This document shows, in pieces, positions 58,890 through 64,000 of a stretch of DNA of 64,000 bases; position 1 is the stretch's first letter; every line of letters begins with the position of its first letter. The notes under the pieces are model-generated. The model did no database searches and was not told where the DNA came from. It saw only the letters and a program-made list of their open reading frames with translations. The position numbers were made by a program, and so were the translations under genes. This DNA comes from Dryocosmus kuriphilus. Its lineage: Eukaryota > Arthropoda > Insecta > Hymenoptera > Cynipidae. The stretch covers positions 16,686,535 through 16,750,534 of the forward strand of contig CM076195.1 in the NCBI GenBank assembly GCA_038277395.1, read 5' to 3'.

Positions 58890-58990
58890 CCTCTGGCCGA
58901 GCCTCGATTCGTAGCAATGATCTGCTCGAACAAAAAAAGGAGTTGTTTACAATTGATTACGAAAGAACAAAGAAAAACGTAATTTGCAGA
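58890..58990 (+). repeat. Dispersed ~100 bp repeat (also 29370-29470)
   Basis: Both copies carry CGAGC-TTCG-AT...AATGATCT-CTCGAA and GGAG-TGTTTACAATT and end GTAATTTGCAG. They lie in the same orientation 29.5 kb apart. At 58.9 kb the repeat abuts the Gypsy integrase fragment, so it may be part of that element family. Confidence 0.6.
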
Positions 58991-61208
58991 TTTTTATCTT
59001 CTCGTTTATGTTTATATACTTCTACTTCTATCTCTTTAATCATAACTTCCCTTTGCCTATCATTCACCTTTCCCTTTCTGTCCATATATATTTATTTATT
59101 TAATGCGTTGCCACGCCTATCTCTTTCAATTCCTTTTCTCTCTCTATGTCTATCCGTTGTCTATGTAATTCTATATTTTTCTATCTTTATGTCAATCCAG
59201 ATTCACGTCCATCTCTTGTATATCTACGTCTATATTTTTCTATGTCCTTTTGATTTAATTTACATATGACTGCCCACAGGATATAAATAAGATGTAAATA
59301 CTTTTGAAAATAGAAAAGAAGATTCTTATTTTACAATTAGTTCCATTTCTATACGTAAAACGGGTATTCCAATGTCAAATGTAATTGAATAGGTTGATAG
59401 GGCCAAAGGGGCCAAAGGAACAAGTTTTCCAAAAGAAGATATTATTTCTTGTTATATTTGCCTAATTGGGTTTGAAGTAAAACGTTTTTATTAAAGAGGT
59501 CACTAAAACAATATACTTTTTTTGTTAAGAAGTAGAGCGGTCGCTGAACCGCCGATAGAAGATATGCTTCTTTCGCATAATCGAATGACTCATAAAAAAA
59601 AAAAAAGAGTATAATTAATCTGAACCTAAGGGCGAAGCTCAAAAGTGATTGTTATTGAATTTTTATTTATTAGAAGAATAGTTTTCATAATGAATTCATA
59701 TGTAAACTAAGCTGGTTTCATTAAAAATGAATAATAATCAAATATATATATATTTTGTTTCATAGAAGAAACATGGATAGAATAAAAAGTAGCGGTATGA
59801 ATTTAATTAAGAAAATTTTTTTATTTCGGTACATTTAATTAACCAGAACTAATGAATTTATTTATTATTACCATTATATAAAATACACAAATTATTATGT
59901 TATGCTTTTGGATCGTACAAATATTTACAAATATCGACAAAATTTTATGTGTGTAATAAAAGTAGTTACTTAGTATAATTACAAGCTTATTATAACTAAA
60001 AAAAAAGACAATACATATTATTTAATTATCACACTCTATCTACAAATAGATACACTTCATGTTTCGTTATGGCGCGCACGCAAACGACGGTTAGAGCGAA
60101 ATGCGTTGCCCGCTATAGAAAGAGAAAGTTTGAGAGAGAGAGAGAGAGAGATCTTGGGGGAAATATAGAGAGCTGCCGCAGGCCAAGTGCCTTGGCGGAG
60201 GGGGTCGTGACGGAATTAATGTCGTGTCGCGTGTCGTTAGTTTTACCCAGTTAGGTCCTTTTGCAGGCCTGCGATAAGAAGCATAGCTTCAAAAAGATTC
60301 AAACGGATCATTTGAGTATTGCACCCACCCTTCCTAACATTATATATTTTCCGAAAAGAATTAAGCCGCATTTCATTTGAAAATTCAAGTGAAATTCGGT
60401 ATGATTCACCACAGGTGAAAATAATTCGTGCAGATTTGGGCTGGAAATTCGCGCGAAATTCACGTGAAATTCTCCTGGAATTTCGTGCGAAAAAAGAGTT
60501 CCGAATTTTCACCAAAAATTCGTCCTAGTGATTGGAAAAACTGGTAATGCTGAATGAGTAATGAATTTGAGCGAAAAATTTCTGAGATTAGGATTGTCCT
60601 CTTGTACAATGATAATTATTTTTTTAATATTTACGATAAATTTGACTATAAGGTTTTGAATTTTAATTAAACTTGGCCATACTATCTGAAAAGCAAATGT
60701 CTAATGTCTTTGTAAAAATTCATTCAAAATTGTTTTAGCTTGTTATCGACAAGGTAAATATTTTGTTTTCACGTAGTCTTACGAATAATAAGCGGAAATA
60801 ATGTCAAGAACAATTTTTAGATTTGTTCAATCATTAAGTAATTTAAAGGCCAGTCACTGTGCTTTCAAAATCAGAAATCTATAAGCTGATGTGGACGATG
60901 TGGCAGATGACAATATTTCACCATATTTTGGAGGCAAATAATTCAATCACTGACCTATGCTAATCACTATGTCGCCATGGACAATCATTGTGTTTTTTGA
61001 CAGTATTGTTCATTTCTTTATATATCAATTTTTTGTACTTTTAAGGTGTAATTTAGACCAAAAACGATTCTTCATTAAATATAGTTTTTATATTTATATT
61101 ATTATTTTATTTCAAGAGAGGGAATATATCTGGAACAATACGTTTAAACTTTTAAGCTTATCACAAACAATCTCCTACATATTATCTTTTTATATTGATC
61201 CTTTTCAG
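58991..61208. other. No confirmed gene; simple repeats
   Basis: 59020-59270 is pyrimidine-rich with repeated TCTATCT/CTATGTC words. A GA repeat occurs at 60130-60151. 60380-60530 is built of repeated GAAATTCG-type words and is open on both strands for that reason. Upstream exons of the exon at 61209 may hide here but were not identified. Confidence 0.4.
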
Positions 61209-61409
61209 GTTATGCTATCAGATCAATTTAAACATGCTTCTCAAAAAATTGGTGCAACGATCGGCTTCGAAGTGGTTGAAGACGATACATCGATTCAACC
61301 TGCAGAATTACAACCAGCAGAAATGGACGATGTTCATATGACAATAAAGGATTCTAACAGCAACGAACAAGTTATAAAAGCATTAGAACAAGATGTCCAC
61401 ATACATTAA
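61209..61409 (+). CDS. Candidate terminal exon of an unknown host gene
   Basis: A pyrimidine-rich tract and CAG (TTTTTATATTGATCCTTTTCAG pattern, AG at 61207-61208) precede an open frame of 66 codons. It starts VMLSDQFKHASQKIGA, carries an acidic VVEDDTSIQPAELQPAEMDD stretch and ends EQDVHIH-stop. The upstream part of the same open frame (60957-61208) is AT-rich, Phe/Ile-heavy and looks like intron. AATAAA motifs follow at about 61755 and 61803. Amino-acid use is balanced and unlike the surrounding DNA. I do not recognise the protein. Confidence 0.35.
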   Translation, partial: VMLSDQFKHASQKIGATIGFEVVEDDTSIQPAELQPAEMDDVHMTIKDSNSNEQVIKALEQDVHIH

Positions 61410-62369
61410 ACGCTTTTTACATTCTCAAAGTGGAAAAAAGTAGCCAATACGTTTAAGAATTATTATCGTTTTCCTCCATGATTAACCTTCCAGACAACTA
61501 ATTCTGTCCCTACTACACGACCTCTACCGTCATCTTGAATTGCTAAGTTAGAGGGGCCCAATGTCTTCAGATTCACTTTGACTTAAATCGTACTTGTCTG
61601 CTTCATCAGCTGGATTTGCTGGAAGAGCTTTTACCAAGCAAATCGCGACGCTGTTTGACCTATAGAGGAAAGTTGCTATAAAATATATAGAAAAAGTGTA
61701 AATATTTAATTTTTATTTACAAGCAAATCACTTTTTAACGTCTTTTTCCTGGAAAAATAAAGCGAAAGGTTTTTCGCATATAATAAAGCGAAATATAATA
61801 AATAAAATTGTGAAATATATTGCAATTCTTCATCATTTATGGTATTAAAGCTACACGGAAAATTTGATGAAGTTATAGCATATTCCACTAGGTACCCTTT
61901 TCTTACACTTAGTGTAGCTTTTACACCAATCACGAATCACTTTTTTGTCAATCTAACCACAAACAAAATTCTGCGAGCAAAGAGAGAGAGAGAGAGACAG
62001 AGCGACTATAGAATCTCCGTGTATCGGTCTCTCTTTGCACTCAAATAAGAATTCGAATTTTGAAAAAAAAAAATATTTTTACATTCCCATCTCAATGAGA
62101 AAGGTATCTGTTTTGTGTGAAAACTAACTTTCGCGGATTTCATGAAATCTCGACGTTTCTTAATCCCCTGAATTCGAAAAAACATGTTTTACGTCGGTGT
62201 CTGTCTGTCGTTGTCGTTGTTGTCTGTTAGCACAATAACTTTCGAAGGACTAATCGGATTGAATTGCATTTGGGCACAATCCTTTAAGGCGTAAAAAGAA
62301 AGGATGAGTTCGTTAGCCAGCAGTTTTTGACCAAAGGTTCTGGTTTCATCCATCATAAATTCTTTCAAA
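61410..62369. other. No recognised gene
   Basis: Could hold the 3' untranslated region of the candidate exon. A GA run lies near 61983-61999. Confidence 0.4.
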
Positions 62370-63250
62370 AAACCCAAAACTCAAATTTCCCGCCAAACTA
62401 TACAAGATACGAAAAAAATGATAATAAATAGTAATTGTCGCCTGTATATCGGATAGCATTCAAAAGACTAATGGTATTAGTTTATGCTTTAACACACTTT
62501 TTGAAGGCTTAAAGATCAAAGTTTAAGTTCGTTAACCGGCCTTTTTTGATCAACGTTTCTGGTTTCATCCACCGAGAATGCTTATCATAAAATCAAACGT
62601 TCAACTTTTCACCTAGACTATGCGATTTAAAAAAAAAGTGTTAAAAAACAGAGTTATTCGTCTCAAAAAGGTCTATAAATTTGCTTATAATCATTCTTCT
62701 ATAAGACGGATATTTTTTGAGTTATTTGTAGAAAATATTATTAAATATTAAAAAATCCACTTTTCAGGAAAGCTATGCAACATACGAAAAAAATGTTAAA
62801 AAGCAAAGCTGTTTGTCTCAAGGACTACAAGTTTTTTCTATACCATTTTTTGATACAATGTATATTTTTCGTTTTATCGGTCAACTGTATTATTAATAAC
62901 AATCAGTAATTAAATTTTCTCATCAAACTATGCGAAATAGAAAAAAATGTAAAGAAGCGGAGTTGTTTATTTCAAAATATCTACGAATTTTCTTTATACT
63001 TTTATTGTAACACACATTGTTTTTGTTTTAATCGTAAAAAATGTTATTAAAAATCAAGAACTCAATTTTCCGTTGAACTATGCGAGCTGCGAAAAAAATG
63101 TCCAGGAGAAAAATTACTCATCTCAAAAAGGTTTACATATTTACTTTAAACTATTTTTTTGATAGGACTCATAGTTTTTGTTTTAATCGTGACAAATTTT
63201 ACTAAAAATAAAAAAAATTATTTTCATCCAAACTACAAAACGAAATATCA
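62370..63250. repeat. Diverged tandem repeat, ~155 bp period
   Basis: Four to five degenerate units, each with AACTATGCGA-like, ACGAAAAAAATG-like and TCTCAAAAAGGTCTA-like words in the same order. The first of these starts near 62395, 62615, 62768, 62930 and 63080. Confidence 0.7.
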
Positions 63251-63270
63251 CGTCTTGGAGAAACTTTATT

Positions 63271-63362
63271 GTAGTGGAATTTTGTATCACACGCATTACC
63301 ACGTGATGCATTAACGCGTGGGCCCACGTGGTAATGCCTGTAATGCAAAATTCCACAAGCAA
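63271..63362. repeat. ~90 bp imperfect palindrome
   Basis: TGGAATTTTG.AT-ACACGCATTACC + ACGTG on the left faces CACGTGGTAATGCCTGTAATGC + AAAATTCCAC on the right, around GATGCATTAACGCGTGGGCC. Related GACGTG/CACGTC and GATGCATTAA words occur again near 63870-63930. They may be ends of a small DNA element that includes the MADF exon. Confidence 0.65.
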
Positions 63363-63566
63363 GGTTTTTGCACTTACGTTTACATTGTCCTGACGTGACG
63401 TGGGAAGGCGTGGGATGATGCGATCTGTCGCCACACACCTTATGACGCATCAGAGGCAAATCAAAACTTTTGAATTTTTCGTCAGATGTGGGAAAGCGTC
63501 AGAAGCCGTAGTTCTTTTGTGGGCTCTGTGATTTCGTTTCAAAATCCATTTATTTGTCCTTCAAAA

Positions 63567-63696
63567 ATGGAAGAATTGCTGATAGAGTGCGTTCGGTCAA
63601 ATCCCGTGTTGTGTGACCCCGCCAACCGGGATTATCGAGACCAACATGCACGGAAGGAGGCTTGGGAGGAAGTTGGTGAAAAGCTCAGAATTTCAG
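63567..63696 (+). CDS. First exon of a MADF-domain protein
   Basis: ATG at 63567 opens MEELLIECVRSNPVLCDPAN, continuing through RDYRDQHARKEAWEEVGEKL. This is the N-terminal half of a MADF (Adf-1/Myb-like) DNA-binding domain with its conserved LI..V..P.LYD-type start and W-E-V core. The start fits because the domain normally begins the protein. The frame runs into TTTCAG|GTGGGTGA, a good splice donor, leaving phase 1. The remaining exons lie outside or were not found before 64000. MADF proteins are insect transcription factors and are also encoded by PIF/Harbinger transposons. Palindromic sequence nearby makes either origin possible. Confidence 0.65.
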
Positions 63697-64000
63697 GTGG
63701 GTGAAAATAATCCACAAACATTTCCTCATCTTCTTCCTCTATGATATCCAAAACGCGGAGAACGTTCTTCTTTGGATGCTCAATATAGCTGATGGGGTCG
63801 CGCAATGTTCACCAGTGTGAGTTTTCCATATGCTAAGTGTCACATCAATTTGAACGCTTCTTGTGCCTGACGTGGACCCACGCAGCCTGACGTGACGTAG
63901 GCTCACTCATTAATGCATCACGTCAGAGTAATGTGCGAGCAGCCTAAGCGAGCTTCGCTTCCCACTATGCCCCCACCGCCAACCGTCAGCCATCACTAGC

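Noticed and set aside
58886..59269. 127-codon hydrophobic open frame
   Set aside because: Lies in pyrimidine-rich simple sequence; apparent membrane segments follow from TCT/TTC/CTT bias.
60243..60528. Overlapping open frames on both strands
   Set aside because: Built from repeated GAAATTCG-type words, which lack stops in both directions.
60957..61208. N-terminal 84 codons ahead of the candidate exon
   Set aside because: AT-rich Phe/Ile sequence upstream of a good splice acceptor; most likely intron.

Overview
This window looks like repeat-dense, AT-rich DNA from an insect nuclear genome. The evidence is the DD34D mariners, Gypsy-type pol fragments, a LINE that still carries the RT motif YADD, tRNA-headed SINE-like units, and intron-bounded exon candidates. 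Bacterial gene density, operons and ribosome binding sites are absent. The look of the LINE and of the Tc1/mariner-like transposase makes me lean towards Hymenoptera, but the sequence does not prove it. Almost nothing here is an intact host gene. The only plausible host-type coding pieces are near the right edge: a terminal exon at 61209-61409 and a MADF-domain first exon at 63567-63696.

The main content is two large virus-like DNA transposons of the Maverick/Polinton type. The first (P1, 7321-28453, 21.1 kb) has 5'-AGTAG/CTACT-3' ends, about 1.3 kb terminal inverted repeats and a degraded family-B DNA polymerase gene. It is flanked by the hexamers GCTTGA/GCTTTA. It sits inside a foldback element (X). 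Uninterrupted X arms at about 4040, 4805 and 6840 show the empty site with exactly one hexamer in that place. P1 was later hit by a 905 bp mariner inside the polymerase gene and by a LINE (about 16.4-25.57 kb). The LINE was itself split by a 4.6 kb insertion carrying a 99 bp satellite array. The nesting is therefore five levels deep: X > P1 > LINE > insertion > satellite.

The second (P2, 44605-57650, 13.0 kb) has unusually long inverted arms (about 4.2 and 4.1 kb) and is bounded by the direct repeat TTGGTTAAT. It keeps a broken Polinton-type integrase tail (about 50690-50900, minus strand). Its interior also has an acidic ORF, a decayed Tc1/mariner-like transposase and several minisatellites and hairpins. 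Its arms share colinear modules with the interior and right side of P1, so the two are relatives with different termini. Two short ORFs (63 and 60 codons) in the P2 arms can be followed between arms.

Layout: 1-3.7 kb, a Gypsy integrase remnant and a short terminal-inverted-repeat element. 3.8-7.3 kb, foldback elements X and Y. 7.3-28.45 kb, P1 and its nested insertions. 28.45-28.77 kb, the other half of X. 31.7-35.0 kb, a broken Gypsy element on the minus strand with an LTR-like GC-rich block inside its integrase. 35.9-37.5 kb, a second Y. 39.3-39.6 kb, a MITE. 41.0-41.13 kb, a SINE-like tRNA head. 41.44-44.13 kb, two back-to-back mariners in a TA microsatellite. 44.6-57.65 kb, P2. 58.4-59.0 kb, a Gypsy integrase fragment. 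61-64 kb, possible host exons and diverged tandem repeats. All coordinates of repeat boundaries were read by eye and may shift by some tens of bases unless a terminal motif is quoted.
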